Source of the DNA: Lachnospiraceae bacterium
GTDB taxonomy: Bacteria > Bacillota > Clostridia > Lachnospirales > Lachnospiraceae
Length of the DNA stretch: 64,000 nucleotides
Assembly (NCBI GenBank): GCA_029224965.1
Contig: JAQXVO010000020.1
Span: 131,972-195,971 of the forward strand
Direction of reading: 5' to 3'
The notes under the pieces are model-generated. The model was not told the origin of the DNA and ran no database searches. It saw only the letters and a program-made list of their open reading frames with translations. The translations under genes and the position numbers were made by a program. Below, piece by piece: positions 16,767 through 25,736 of this stretch. Position 1 is the first letter of the stretch; each line of letters starts with the position of its first letter.

Positions 16767-18068
16767 TTAAGACCGATCGCCGTTTCGAAGATATTTTCGA
16801 ATTTCCCGAATCAGAACCTCCGGCTCGATCGGTTTGTATAAATAAGAATTGATACCATTTTCTTTGAGCTCAGCTGGAAGATTTCTTCGGAGCGTATCCG
16901 CTGTAATAGCAATGACCGGAACAGATTTTGCCTTTTCTGACGGAAGAGAACGAATCTGCCGGGTGGTTTCCAGTCCGTTCATGTTGAGCATAACGATATC
17001 CATTAGGATGAGATCAATCCGGTCTTCATTTTTCTGAAACGCCTCCAGAGTCTCCTGTCCATCACCGGCAAGAATGACACACATACCGTAAGATGTGAGA
17101 ATACGGGAAATAACTTCCTGGTTGATCTTGTTATCCTCTGCCACAAGAACCCACTTACCGGCCAGGTCCGGCGTACTGCCCCAGCTAGCGATCACTTTCT
17201 CCCTCTCACCTTCCTCCATCGAAATGGTGAAAAAGAGGGCAAAGCCTCCAGCTATCATACGAAAATGCACGTCACTGATTCCCATAAGTTCGGCATAGGC
17301 AAAAAGGAGCAGAAGGCCGACCGAGTTATCATCCAGTCCGACCGGCATAAAGCCCAGACCACGCTGGCGAATCATCTGGTAAAGGGTCTTCATTTCCAGA
17401 AAATGATCCTGATTCAGACGGGAATCCGTGAGCTCTGCAGAAAACTCGTACGGAATCCGTCTGCCTTCCCTGCCCAGTCTCTTCACTTGAAGCGTTACCG
17501 TACTGTTCTCGGCAGAAAAACGAACCGCTGTCTGCAGAAAAGAAAGGACCAGGCGGAAGAAATGCTTCTTGTCAGTCCGGACCAGGGCTCCCGAGGCTTC
17601 CGTCAGATTCCGTCTTAAAATAACATGGCGGTCCAGGCTTTCCTGCCGCATCTGATCCAGTGCCCGGTCAATGAGAACATCCAGCTGAACGGTCTCGTTA
17701 GTTAATTCCGGCTCCTTCCGTCCCATCTTATAGAGATCCAGAATGCCGGCAGCCGAATCCTTCAGCTCCATGCCCAAAATGGAAATCCTGCTCAATAGCT
17801 GGTCTACCTTTTCAGAGCCGCCGTTTCGGATATTGTCCTCCCTGCCATCCCTCGTGATGCCGAGAAGAGAATTTAAAGAGGTGCGGATCCGGTTATCCAG
17901 ATATTCCAGAAGGAAATCCCGGTTGTCTGCAGGAGAAGCCTCAGAAGACCCGGTATTTTCTCCCCTGTCCGGATCGCATGAAAGATCGGCTGATGGATCC
18001 GCAGTGAGGTCGGATTCTTCCCTGAAATCATTGGTCCCGGCGATATCATTATCCTTAAATCCGTCCAT
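16767..18068 (-). CDS. pseudo-histidine kinase with C-terminal receiver domain
   Basis: 433 residues. The dimerisation-like helix reads LEYLDNRIRTSLNSLLGIT, with Asn where the phosphoacceptor His should be. The ATPase-like region (about 115-285) has LSFLQTAVRFS in place of the N-box, losing the Mg-binding Asn, and has no clear G boxes. The receiver (about 305-425) looks functional: VAEDNKINQ, LMDIVMLNMNG, AITADT and LYKPIEP. It likely accepts phosphate from another kinase, such as the hybrid two genes downstream. ATG 18068 has AGGAGG nearby. It is the first gene of the four-gene signalling operon. Confidence 0.82.
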   Translation of the reverse strand: MDGFKDNDIAGTNDFREESDLTADPSADLSCDPDRGENTGSSEASPADNRDFLLEYLDNRIRTSLNSLLGITRDGREDNIRNGGSEKVDQLLSRISILGMELKDSAAGILDLYKMGRKEPELTNETVQLDVLIDRALDQMRQESLDRHVILRRNLTEASGALVRTDKKHFFRLVLSFLQTAVRFSAENSTVTLQVKRLGREGRRIPYEFSAELTDSRLNQDHFLEMKTLYQMIRQRGLGFMPVGLDDNSVGLLLLFAYAELMGISDVHFRMIAGGFALFFTISMEEGEREKVIASWGSTPDLAGKWVLVAEDNKINQEVISRILTSYGMCVILAGDGQETLEAFQKNEDRIDLILMDIVMLNMNGLETTRQIRSLPSEKAKSVPVIAITADTLRRNLPAELKENGINSYLYKPIEPEVLIREIRKYLRNGDRS

Positions 18069-18109
18069 GCTTATCCTCCTGATATGCTTTCCGCATTGCT
18101 ATTACATTT

Positions 18110-18138
18110 ATTCTAATTTTTCATTATAAGATTTTCAA
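18110..18138 (-). promoter_or_regulatory. promoter of the signalling operon, inside the rsuA-like 3' end
   Basis: On the minus strand, -35 TTGAAA (18138-18133), 17-base spacer, -10 TAGAAT (18115-18110), each 5 of 6 to consensus. The predicted transcript start is about 18103, 35 bases before the pseudokinase ATG. This would let the signalling genes be read separately from the upstream repair and RNA-modification genes. Confidence 0.6.
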
Positions 18139-18847
18139 GAGTATCCAGTTCTTCTTCGGTCAGTCTCCGGCATTCTCCTTCTGGAAGTTCCGGGTCAAGA
18201 ATGAGGCTTCCCATAGAAAGCCGTTTCAGAGTCAGGACCTCCATGCCGACAGTCTCGAACATGCGCTTGATCTGGTGGAATTTGCCCTCGTGAATGGTAA
18301 TGCGTACCAGGGTTCTATCCGTCTGGTCCACTGACAATGGATGCGAGATGACCTCCAGGCCAGCCGGTGCTGCTGTGAATGTCTCATCCACAATCAGGCC
18401 TCCCTGGAAGGCTTCGATCTCCCGTGAGCCGACCCGGCCAAGAATCAGGGCCTCGTAAACCTTGTCCACATGGCTTTTCGGTGCCAGAAGGCGGTGAGCC
18501 ATATCACCGTCATTTGTTATAAGAAGGAGACCTGTCGTATCCTTGTCCAGCCGCCCGACCGGAAAGAGATCTGTACGTCGTTCTCCGGGCAGAAGATCCA
18601 TTACCGTCTTCTGATGACGATCGGACGTTGCCGACAGAACACCGGCCGGCTTATTCAGCATATAATACTGAAAGGCTTCATATCTTACCAGTTTTCCATA
18701 ATAAGCCACTTTTGCCCCGTCCAAAACTGCCATGCCGGGATCCCGGACCATCTGTCCGTCCACTGTGACATTTCCCTTCCGGATGGCCTTCTTTAAATTG
18801 CTTCTGCTGTCCAGATTCATATCAGACAGGAATTTATCCAGCCGCAT
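18113..18847 (-). CDS. pseudouridine synthase, RsuA/RluB/E/F family
   Basis: Isomerises a specific uridine in rRNA; which site cannot be told, though RsuA-type enzymes of this size (244 residues) often act on 16S rRNA. An S4-like RNA-binding domain covers about 1-60 (MRLDKFLSDMNLDSRS). The catalytic domain has the invariant GRLDKDTTGLLLITNDG around the active Asp. The ATG overlaps the yolD stop (TAATG) with GGAGGAAAT inside the yolD end, so the two are translationally coupled. It has no obvious terminator; the signalling-operon promoter sits over its last codons. Confidence 0.93.
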   Translation of the reverse strand: MRLDKFLSDMNLDSRSNLKKAIRKGNVTVDGQMVRDPGMAVLDGAKVAYYGKLVRYEAFQYYMLNKPAGVLSATSDRHQKTVMDLLPGERRTDLFPVGRLDKDTTGLLLITNDGDMAHRLLAPKSHVDKVYEALILGRVGSREIEAFQGGLIVDETFTAAPAGLEVISHPLSVDQTDRTLVRITIHEGKFHQIKRMFETVGMEVLTLKRLSMGSLILDPELPEGECRRLTEEELDTLENLIMKN

Positions 18848-19269
18848 TATATTTCCTCCACATCCAGTATATCATCCAGTGAAATAGAGACCGTCCCGAC
18901 ATTTTCCACGATTAGATCGATGTGTCCCCGGTCGCAGGCCGTCTGAGGGCTGATAGCGGATAGAATTCCAGTCAGAGTCTGAACCAGACCGCCCTTTTTC
19001 CGGAGATCCCCGCGGAAGCTCTTCACTTTTAGACGAGTCCCGGGGCGGCGGCCGGCTTCCTGCAGGCGGATATCAATCTGCCGCTTCTGGTCCTCGGTCA
19101 GCTCCGGCTTCTCCTCGGTAAAGCGGCCTTCCTCCCGGATCTCATCGCCGTAGCCCGTCAGAGCCGCAAAGGGGTTGAACTGGGCGGCCCGCTTGTTCAT
19201 GGACAGGTGGGAATGCTTCCTCGGGCCGGTCCAGTCGTAATCCAGAATTTCTTGTACTTCTTCTCTCAT
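18847..19269 (-). CDS. YolD-like protein
   Basis: 140-residue protein of the YolD family, small proteins usually found beside Y-family polymerases in Bacillota and thought to act with them. The family-typical part covers about residues 25-140: MNKRAAQFNPFAALTGYGD, then a DLRKKGGLVQTLTG stretch and a hydrophobic C-terminal strand pattern ending DDILDVEEI. It lies 81 bp downstream of the polymerase gene and overlaps the start of the pseudouridine synthase. Function unproven; identification rests on the N-terminal motif and the neighbour. Confidence 0.85.
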   Translation of the reverse strand: MREEVQEILDYDWTGPRKHSHLSMNKRAAQFNPFAALTGYGDEIREEGRFTEEKPELTEDQKRQIDIRLQEAGRRPGTRLKVKSFRGDLRKKGGLVQTLTGILSAISPQTACDRGHIDLIVENVGTVSISLDDILDVEEI

Positions 19270-19350
19270 TCCTGCCGCATCTCTTCATGCTGTAACAGCT
19301 TCCTCTGATAGAGATAGCTGAATCTGTCCGTCCGGTTTCCTTCCCTGATC

Positions 19351-21006
19351 TCAGGCCTTGTGCCCTCCGATCGATCCGTTCCGGGCCCGCTGGGTGGCAC
19401 CCTCTTCCAGGTCCATGCCCTTCATGACCACGTTCTTCCCGTATTTCTTCTGAAGCTTCAAAATGGCCTCCTGAGCCTTCCGGTCCCTGGCACGCTCCCG
19501 GGCTTTCTTCTTTTCGATTTCTTCCTCGCGGGCACTCTTTTCCCGTTCTTCTTCCAGTAAATCAAAGAAGGAGAGCTGGCCCTCGATCTCGTCATTATCT
19601 TTTGACGTCTTTGATTCCCTGAAAGTCCTTGAATTTCCCGCTTCCAATGAGTTTCCAGAATCCTTGAGATTCTTTAAATTCCCGCAGACTCTGGAATTCG
19701 TGAACTTCTCTGGATTTTTTTGAAGCCCTGCATTCTCAGATGTCCTCGAATTTCCCGTGGTCACTGCCTCCTGCAGTCCAACTGTACTTCCGCCTTCTGG
19801 CCGGATCCGGTCAGCGACGACATACATGCGTCGAACCAGAAGGGTCGGATCCACAATCCGGTCAAAGAGACGGACCGTGGCATCGACAATCTCCCGGTTG
19901 GAACTGGTCTCGGTTTCCAGCCGTTCAGTTCCGTGGGCGGACTTCGGTATCCGCCTTCCGTAACGGTCCGTGACGACGGGACCGTGATAGTTCTTCCTCC
20001 GCAGGGGATCGGTCAGATTTTCGATATCATAGCCGACCGTCAGAACAATGCCTCCGGCCAGGAAATGCTTTCTTACCAGGTCCAGAGCCAGGGTCTCCGC
20101 CATCTCCCGGACAACCAGACGGGCCTTGTCATAAATATAGGGCGTGGCCAGAACCTGGCCCTGGGAAACGGACTTTACCATGGGGTGACAGTCCTTGATA
20201 TCCTTAATGGTACAGGGCTCATAACCAAAGGCATGATCCATCAGAAACTCCGCATTGACGCCGAACTCCTGATAGAACCAGTCCTCATTCTGAAGGGCCA
20301 TGAGGGCCACCTCGCCCATGGTATGCATGCCGTTCTTTTCCAGTCTCCGGGCAATGCCAGGACCCAGCCGCCAGAAATCCGTCAGAGGCCGGTGATCCCA
20401 GAGCTTCTCCCGGTAGGATCTGACCGTAAGCTCCGAAATCCGGACCCCGTCCTGATCCGGCGGAATGTGCTTGGCCATGACATCCATGGCGATCTTGGCC
20501 AGGTAGAGATTGGGCCCGATCCCGGCGGTTGCCGTGATTCCGGTTTCCTTTAAGACCTCATGAATCATGGCCATGGCCATTTCATAAGGACTTCCGTGAA
20601 AGCTGTGGAGATAGCCGGTCACATCCATAAAGACCTCGTCCACCGAATAGACCTGAATATCCTCGGGAGCCACAAAGCGGAGATAGATCCCGTAGATCTG
20701 CCGGCTGACCTCCATATAGCGGGCCATATGAGGCGGAGCAATCCGGAAGGTCAGAGGCTTGTCAGGATGGCCGGCATTGATCCGGTCGACCACCTGATTC
20801 ACCTCAAAAAGCCGGGCCCGGCCGGGAATGCCGTAAGCCTTGAGCGATGGAGATACGGCCAGACAGATGGTCTTCTCAGTCCGGGTCGGATCGGCGACGA
20901 CCAGGTTGGCAGTCAGAGGATCCAGACCCAGATCCCGGCAGGCGACCGAAGCGTAGAAGGACTTAAGATCGATGGCTATATATGTTCTCTGGTCTTTCTG
21001 TCCCAT
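19351..21006 (-). CDS. Y-family DNA polymerase (UvrX/YqjW-type, translesion synthesis)
   Basis: 551 residues. The palm begins AIDLKSFYASVACRD, and the second catalytic motif is YSVDEVFMDVTGYL with Asp-Glu. A helix-hairpin-helix region reads FWRLGPGIARRLEKNGM. A little-finger domain follows to about 395. Near residue 480 is QLSFFDLL, which fits a sliding-clamp-binding motif. Between about 415 and 470 is a Ser/Asn/Lys-rich linker with repeated GNSRT-like units. The C-terminal tail is charged and helical. Start ATG 21006 has GAAAGGAG upstream. Pairing with YolD supports a DNA-damage tolerance role; no LexA-type operator was recognised upstream. Confidence 0.93.
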   Translation of the reverse strand: MGQKDQRTYIAIDLKSFYASVACRDLGLDPLTANLVVADPTRTEKTICLAVSPSLKAYGIPGRARLFEVNQVVDRINAGHPDKPLTFRIAPPHMARYMEVSRQIYGIYLRFVAPEDIQVYSVDEVFMDVTGYLHSFHGSPYEMAMAMIHEVLKETGITATAGIGPNLYLAKIAMDVMAKHIPPDQDGVRISELTVRSYREKLWDHRPLTDFWRLGPGIARRLEKNGMHTMGEVALMALQNEDWFYQEFGVNAEFLMDHAFGYEPCTIKDIKDCHPMVKSVSQGQVLATPYIYDKARLVVREMAETLALDLVRKHFLAGGIVLTVGYDIENLTDPLRRKNYHGPVVTDRYGRRIPKSAHGTERLETETSSNREIVDATVRLFDRIVDPTLLVRRMYVVADRIRPEGGSTVGLQEAVTTGNSRTSENAGLQKNPEKFTNSRVCGNLKNLKDSGNSLEAGNSRTFRESKTSKDNDEIEGQLSFFDLLEEEREKSAREEEIEKKKARERARDRKAQEAILKLQKKYGKNVVMKGMDLEEGATQRARNGSIGGHKA

Positions 21007-21129
21007 GCCCTGCTCCTTTCTGTCTTTACCTCTGAACTTTATTTCTGATCCATATCTGCACGATTCCAGCAGATGCCCTATCCTTCCTGATTCAGCCCTG
21101 CCTTTCTATCCGGAAAATCGCATTTTTTC

Positions 21130-22605
21130 TTATTCTGCTTCTGCACCTTCTCCATGAAATGCTTCCGCAATCTCATCCGCTACAAAGACACCGGATGCCG
21201 ATGCATGCGACAGGGAGTGGGTCACACCGGAGCCGTCTCCGATCATAAAGAGCCCCGGATAGACGGTCTCCAGACGATTGTTGAGCTGAACCTCCATGTT
21301 GTAGAACTTGACCTCGACGCCGTAGAGAAGGGTGTCATCGCCGGCAGTACCCGGAGCGATCCGGTCCAGGGCATAGATCATTTCGATAATGCCGTCCAGG
21401 ATCCGCTTGGGAATAACCAGGGACAGGTCGCCCGGCGTCGCCTTCAGTGTCGGACGGACAATGCCCTCTTCGATCCGCTTTACGGTTGACCGGCGACCCC
21501 GCTCCAGGTCTCCGAATCTCTGGACGATAACACCGCCGCCCAGCATATTGGACAGGCGGGCGATGGATTCGCCGTAGCCGTTCGAATCATGGAAGGGCTC
21601 GGAGAAGTGCTTGGAAACCAGAAGAGCAAAATTCGTGTTGTCGGTCTTCTTGGCCGGGTCCTCGAAAGAATGTCCGTTGACGGTTACGATGCCGTTGGTG
21701 TTCTCGTTGACCACGATACCATTCGGATTCATACAGAAGGTCCGGACCCGGTCCTCGAATTTCTTGGTCCTATAGACGATCTTACTCTCATAGAGCTCGC
21801 TGGTCAGATGTTCGAAAATCGGAGCCGGAAGCTCGACCCGGACACCCAGATCCACACGGTTGGAACTGGTCTCGATGTTCAGATCCTTACAGACAGATTC
21901 CATCCACTTGGAGCCGGACCGTCCCACAGAGACGATGCAGGTCTTTGCTGCTGCTGTACCCTTTTCGGTATGAACCCGGTAAATGTAGGCCGACGCTCTA
22001 TCTTTCTCAGGAAGGCCTTCGGCTGCATCGCTCGCAGAAGAGGAATCCTCTGCGGGAATAGCCTCGATTCTCTCGACCGGTGTGTTGAAGTGGAAATCCA
22101 CATGGTCCTTCAGTATGGCGTAAAGATGCTCGAGAACGACATAGTTCTTGTCGGTTCCCAGATGGCGGACCGAAGCGTCCAGAAGCTGAAGACCGTTCTG
22201 CATGCAGAGGGTCTTGAAATGGGAGCCGGCCGTGGAATAGAGATGGGTTCCCTGGCCGCCGTTTGCCATATTGATCGAATCGACATACTCCATGAGCTCG
22301 ATCGTCTTCTCCCGGCCCAGATACTCATAAAGGGTGCCGCCGAAGTCATTGGTGATATTGTACTTTCCGTCGGAGAAGGCACCCGCTCCGCCGAAGCCGT
22401 TCATGATGGAACAGGTCTTGCAGTGGATGCAGGACTTGATCTTCTTTCCGTCGATGGGACAGTGGCGTTTTTCCAGGGGACTGCCCTCCTCAAAGAGACC
22501 GACCGAAAGCTCCGGGGCCTTCTGCAGAAGCTCGTAGGCCGCATAGATTCCGCCGGGGCCGGCACCGATAATAATGACATCATATTTCCTGTCTTCGAAT
22601 TCCAT
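21130..22605 (-). CDS. FAD-dependent oxidoreductase (HI0933/YhiN-like flavoprotein family)
   Basis: 491 residues. An N-terminal Rossmann motif VIIIGAGPGGIYAAYEL binds FAD, and a C-terminal PGLFMIGDGSGVTHSLSHASASG closes the site. Near residue 50 is a Cys cluster: HCPIDGKKIKSCIHCKTCS, four Cys within 25 residues, compatible with a metal or Fe-S site. It resembles long uncharacterised FAD-dependent dehydrogenases of Clostridia; substrate unknown. Start ATG 22605 has GAGGTG upstream. It stands alone, 123 bp upstream of the polymerase gene and divergent from the HD-domain gene. Confidence 0.82.
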   Translation of the reverse strand: MEFEDRKYDVIIIGAGPGGIYAAYELLQKAPELSVGLFEEGSPLEKRHCPIDGKKIKSCIHCKTCSIMNGFGGAGAFSDGKYNITNDFGGTLYEYLGREKTIELMEYVDSINMANGGQGTHLYSTAGSHFKTLCMQNGLQLLDASVRHLGTDKNYVVLEHLYAILKDHVDFHFNTPVERIEAIPAEDSSSASDAAEGLPEKDRASAYIYRVHTEKGTAAAKTCIVSVGRSGSKWMESVCKDLNIETSSNRVDLGVRVELPAPIFEHLTSELYESKIVYRTKKFEDRVRTFCMNPNGIVVNENTNGIVTVNGHSFEDPAKKTDNTNFALLVSKHFSEPFHDSNGYGESIARLSNMLGGGVIVQRFGDLERGRRSTVKRIEEGIVRPTLKATPGDLSLVIPKRILDGIIEMIYALDRIAPGTAGDDTLLYGVEVKFYNMEVQLNNRLETVYPGLFMIGDGSGVTHSLSHASASGVFVADEIAEAFHGEGAEAE

Positions 22606-22968
22606 AAAAACACCTCAATTACCCTGCAAGAGCCCATGCAGGCCATGGCCCCTATTCTCAGATCCGGATCCGGGCAGAATACCCGGCCGGACCCGAAAGC
22701 AGAAGCCACATCCCGATGGACTCTTACAAAGCTTTATCAACAAATAATTACAGTTAAAACTTATCCCTGAAAGGGAAGCAGATCATTTACGGCTTCCTTC
22801 ACGGCCGTCTGCACTATCCATATTGTACCCGAAATAGCACCTTTTGCATATAGCTTTCCATCCCATCCATTCCATGCTTTATTTTATTCTTTGGAAAAGA
22901 TATCATGATAACAGTATCAATCGTCTTAACACCGCAAAGGCAATTCAATAAAAAGGAGTGTCCCTTAT
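22606..22968. other. 363-bp divergent intergenic region
   Basis: Separates the flavoprotein gene from the HD-domain gene. A weak promoter for the HD gene may be TTGGAA (22891) with TATCAA (22915), spacer 18. No gene, hairpin or operator could be supported. Confidence 0.5.
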
Positions 22969-23826
22969 ATGTTCAGCATGGATCGAGAAAGAGTCGAAAA
23001 AGTTTTTTCGGATTACGCATCCAATTATGATTTATCCGATGTAAAGATCCATCTGAAGGCCGTCCACACCTATCATGTGGCGGAAAATGCAGACCGGATC
23101 GCAGAGAGCATCGGCCTGACCGGATCCGACCGCGACCTGGCCTGGCTTCTCGGCATGCTTCATGATGTCGGACGGTTTGAACAGCTTCGCCGCTATCATA
23201 CCTTTAACGATGGCATTTCCGTAAACCATGCTATGCTGAGCGCTGACATTCTGTTCGGAGAAGAAAGCAGAAAGCAGATCAAAAGTCAGGCAGGCAGTGA
23301 AAACCATGAGCCTGCTGATAATGGCGGAACGATCTCCAAAGAAGGCATGATCCGGAAATTTATCGATGATCCGTCCGAGGATCCCCTGATTGAGAAGGCC
23401 ATCCGCCTCCACAATGTCTTCCAGCTTCCCAAGGATCTGACCGAACGGGAACAGACCTACTGCGATATCCTCCGTGACGCCGACAAGATCGACATTTTCC
23501 GGGTCAATACCGAAACACCCCGGGCGGAAATCTATGACCTGCCCGAGGAGGACTTCCTGACCTCGGACCTCACGGATGAAGTCTATCAGACCATCATGGC
23601 CCATAAGAATGTTCTCCGCAAACCGGGGCTTACCGCCATCGATAAGATTGCCTCCCATCTGGCCCTGGTCTACGGCCTGGTTTACAGGGAAAGCATTCTC
23701 ATAACGAAAGAGCAGGGATATCTGGATCAGTTACTGGAAAACACTTCCAAAAATCCGAAGACCCAGAAGAAGCTTTCGGAAATGAAAGATGAAATCCGGA
23801 AATATATGGAGGAAAGAAGCCGGTAA
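22969..23826 (+). CDS. HD-domain phosphohydrolase
   Basis: 285 residues. The metal-binding HD pair is in LAWLLGMLHDVGRFEQLRRY, with an upstream His in VHTYHVAENADRIAE and a later Asp in ILRDADKIDIFRVN, giving the usual H...HD...D set. Members of this superfamily hydrolyse nucleotides or other phosphate esters; the substrate here is not identifiable. AAGGAG precedes ATG 22969. It is one of few plus-strand genes and ends at a strong terminator at 23947-23980. Confidence 0.87.
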   Translation: MFSMDRERVEKVFSDYASNYDLSDVKIHLKAVHTYHVAENADRIAESIGLTGSDRDLAWLLGMLHDVGRFEQLRRYHTFNDGISVNHAMLSADILFGEESRKQIKSQAGSENHEPADNGGTISKEGMIRKFIDDPSEDPLIEKAIRLHNVFQLPKDLTEREQTYCDILRDADKIDIFRVNTETPRAEIYDLPEEDFLTSDLTDEVYQTIMAHKNVLRKPGLTAIDKIASHLALVYGLVYRESILITKEQGYLDQLLENTSKNPKTQKKLSEMKDEIRKYMEERSR

Positions 23827-23946
23827 ATTTCCATCTGATCGGATTCATACTGAACATAGATTCCGAATATCTTATGGAAATCCCGAAATTCACATCACTG
23901 GCACACGATAAATATTCGAAAAGTTCAATGAAAAGGACAGAAGAAG

Positions 23947-23980
23947 AGTCCCGGTGCGTTCTGCATCGGGACTTTTTCTT
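23947..23980 (+). terminator. Rho-independent terminator after the HD-domain gene
   Basis: Stem AGTCCCGGTGC/GCATCGGGACT (11 bp with one G-T pair), 5-base loop, then TTTTTCTT. It lies between convergent genes and may weakly serve the other strand too. Confidence 0.85.
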
Positions 23981-24005
23981 TCAGCAATATTATTTTTCAG
24001 TACGA

Positions 24006-25064
24006 TTACTCAGTTACCGTCGACTGATCTGCCCCTTCTTCCTTCTCATCCAAGGTCTCGGCAGGGGCCTTATTTTCTGCCCGCTTGTCAAGCCATGAGA
24101 AGAAGCCTGCCAGGATGGTTCCGGAGATGGAGTGCCATACACAGGATACAGCGGAGATGATGGCGGCATTGGGAAGTGCTGCAAACTGTGCAGTCGTATT
24201 GGCAAGGTTTGTAGCCATACCTGCGTTCTGCATGCCGACCTCGATGGAGATGGTTCTTCTCTTTGCCTTGTTCATGCGTGTCAGGATGCCAACCAGATAG
24301 CCGAGGACATAGCCGAATCCGTTGTGAAGGAATACTGCAACAAAGATTACAAGGCCGGATGTAAAGAAGCTTGCGCCCTGGGAATTTACAACACCGCCGA
24401 CAACAAAAGCCAGACCGAGAACGGCAACAGCCGGCATGAGCTGCTGGAATTCACGGAACTTTTCTCTCTTACCGAAAACTGCGTTTAATACAAAGCCAAG
24501 GGCAACCGGAAGGATAACGGTTTCGATGATGGATACGAACATGGGGAAGGCCTTGATTCTGACGGTTGCACCGCTTGCCAGAAGAGAGATGAGAAGCGGT
24601 GTCATGATCGGAGAAAGGATCGTCGAAGCAGTTGTCATGCCGACGGAAAAGGCAACATCGCCATTGCAGAGATATGACATGACATTCGAGGAAACGCCTC
24701 CGGGGCAGCAGCCTACGAGGATCAGGCCCAGAGCCAGGTCATCCGGCAGACGAAGCAGATGAACCAGCGTATAGGCCAGGAAGGGCATGATGCCGTACTG
24801 GGCAGCTGCGCCGATGAAGATATCCAGGGGCCGCTGAGCAAGGATTCTGAAATTCTCGGTCGTCATTGACATTCCCATGCTCATCATGATGACGCCGATG
24901 ATCACGGTCTGCGTTGTGAATTTATTGGTTGCAAAATCGGTAAACCAGGCCTTGTTGACCCAGCCCATCCAGGCCGGCCAGATAAAGGTCACGACGGCAA
25001 AGGCGATAACGACCAGCGCCGTGTAGTCCGACATAAACTTTGCTGCTTTTTTCAGTGCTTTCAT
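24006..25064 (-). CDS. bile acid:sodium symporter (BASS/SBF) family transporter
   Basis: 352 residues with about ten hydrophobic helices. Typical features are the GCCPGGVSSNVMSYLCNGD stretch (crossing motif) and IEVGMQNAGMATNLA near the C-terminus. Bacterial members move bile acids, pantoate, keto acids or other organic anions with sodium. Start ATG 25064 lies after GCGGAGG. The gene is preceded by a complete T-box leader (25085-25460), so its expression answers to an uncharged tRNA. The cargo may therefore be an amino acid, its keto acid or a precursor. A bile salt role is less likely. Confidence 0.85.
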   Translation of the reverse strand: MKALKKAAKFMSDYTALVVIAFAVVTFIWPAWMGWVNKAWFTDFATNKFTTQTVIIGVIMMSMGMSMTTENFRILAQRPLDIFIGAAAQYGIMPFLAYTLVHLLRLPDDLALGLILVGCCPGGVSSNVMSYLCNGDVAFSVGMTTASTILSPIMTPLLISLLASGATVRIKAFPMFVSIIETVILPVALGFVLNAVFGKREKFREFQQLMPAVAVLGLAFVVGGVVNSQGASFFTSGLVIFVAVFLHNGFGYVLGYLVGILTRMNKAKRRTISIEVGMQNAGMATNLANTTAQFAALPNAAIISAVSCVWHSISGTILAGFFSWLDKRAENKAPAETLDEKEEGADQSTVTE

Positions 25065-25084
25065 TTTGTGATACCTCCGCGAAA

Positions 25085-25460
25085 CAAAAAATAAGTCCCT
25101 GCCCGGCCTTAACGGCTGAGAGGGACGAAATGATTCCGCGTTACCACCCTGATTCCGCCTGCCGTAAAACCTACGACTGACGACACTTTTACGTACCAGC
25201 ATACGTTTCCTTATAACGGAGGATTCCGTCGCCGCCTACTTGGGATTTCGATTTCAAATCTGTCTGAGTCTGTTCAGATCCGTCCGGAATTCTTCCGATT
25301 CCATTTTCAGATTTGAATCAAATATAAAGCGTTCCCGTTCAGCTTTGCTTCTCCGAGAGGATATCCGAATTCGCGCGCCCGCCTGCTCACACCGTCCGCA
25401 GGTTCTCTGAATGGCTCTCACTCGTGAACCGAACTTGTTCTCATCAATGAATTTAAAGGC
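25085..25460 (-). promoter_or_regulatory. T-box riboswitch leader
   Basis: On the minus strand the T-box proper AGGGTGGTAACGCGG lies at 25150-25136. The terminator stem (GTCCCT...AGGGAC with T-rich tail) lies at 25126-25085. Upstream, stem I has the apical loop CCTGCGGACGGTGTGAGCAGG and the specifier region around 25370, CGCGAATTCGGATATCC. The specifier codon could be UUC (Phe) or UCG (Ser), depending on alignment of the GAA loop-E element. tRNA binding with a free 3' end would favour antitermination and expression of the transporter. Confidence 0.88.
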
Positions 25461-25507
25461 TGTGCAGTTGTCAGCGGCAGGTTTTCATTTCCCTGCTGCT
25501 GATACAA

Positions 25508-25535
25508 AATATATCACTTATCAAATTTTGTTCAA
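25508..25535 (-). promoter_or_regulatory. promoter of the T-box leader
   Basis: Minus-strand -35 TTGAAC (25535-25530), 16-base spacer, -10 TATATT (25513-25508). It lies about 50 bp before stem I. Confidence 0.55.
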
Positions 25536-25664
25536 GTATTAAATGAAATACATTCATCAGCCTTCCAATCAAGTACAAGAACGGATTATAGCATCTAATT
25601 TCTGGAACAGTTCATTGGTAAAGGAAGTCGCTACGAATGAATTTTCAACCATCTGCGTTCACAT

Positions 25665-25704
25665 AAAAAAACAGCCTGACCGCTTCATTGCGCAGTCAGA
25701 CTGT
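25665..25704 (-). terminator. terminator after the GH3 gene
   Basis: Minus-strand stem ACAGTCTGACTGCGC paired with GCGGTCAGGCTGT, 6-base loop, then six or seven T. It ends the cello-oligosaccharide operon. Confidence 0.85.
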
Positions 25705-25736
25705 CCATTTCCCCTGGATTCTGTAAATCGTAAATT

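Noticed and set aside
21007-21129. LexA-type SOS box upstream of the Y-family polymerase
   Set aside because: No CGAAC-N4-GTTCG-like site was found in the spacer, so SOS control is not claimed.
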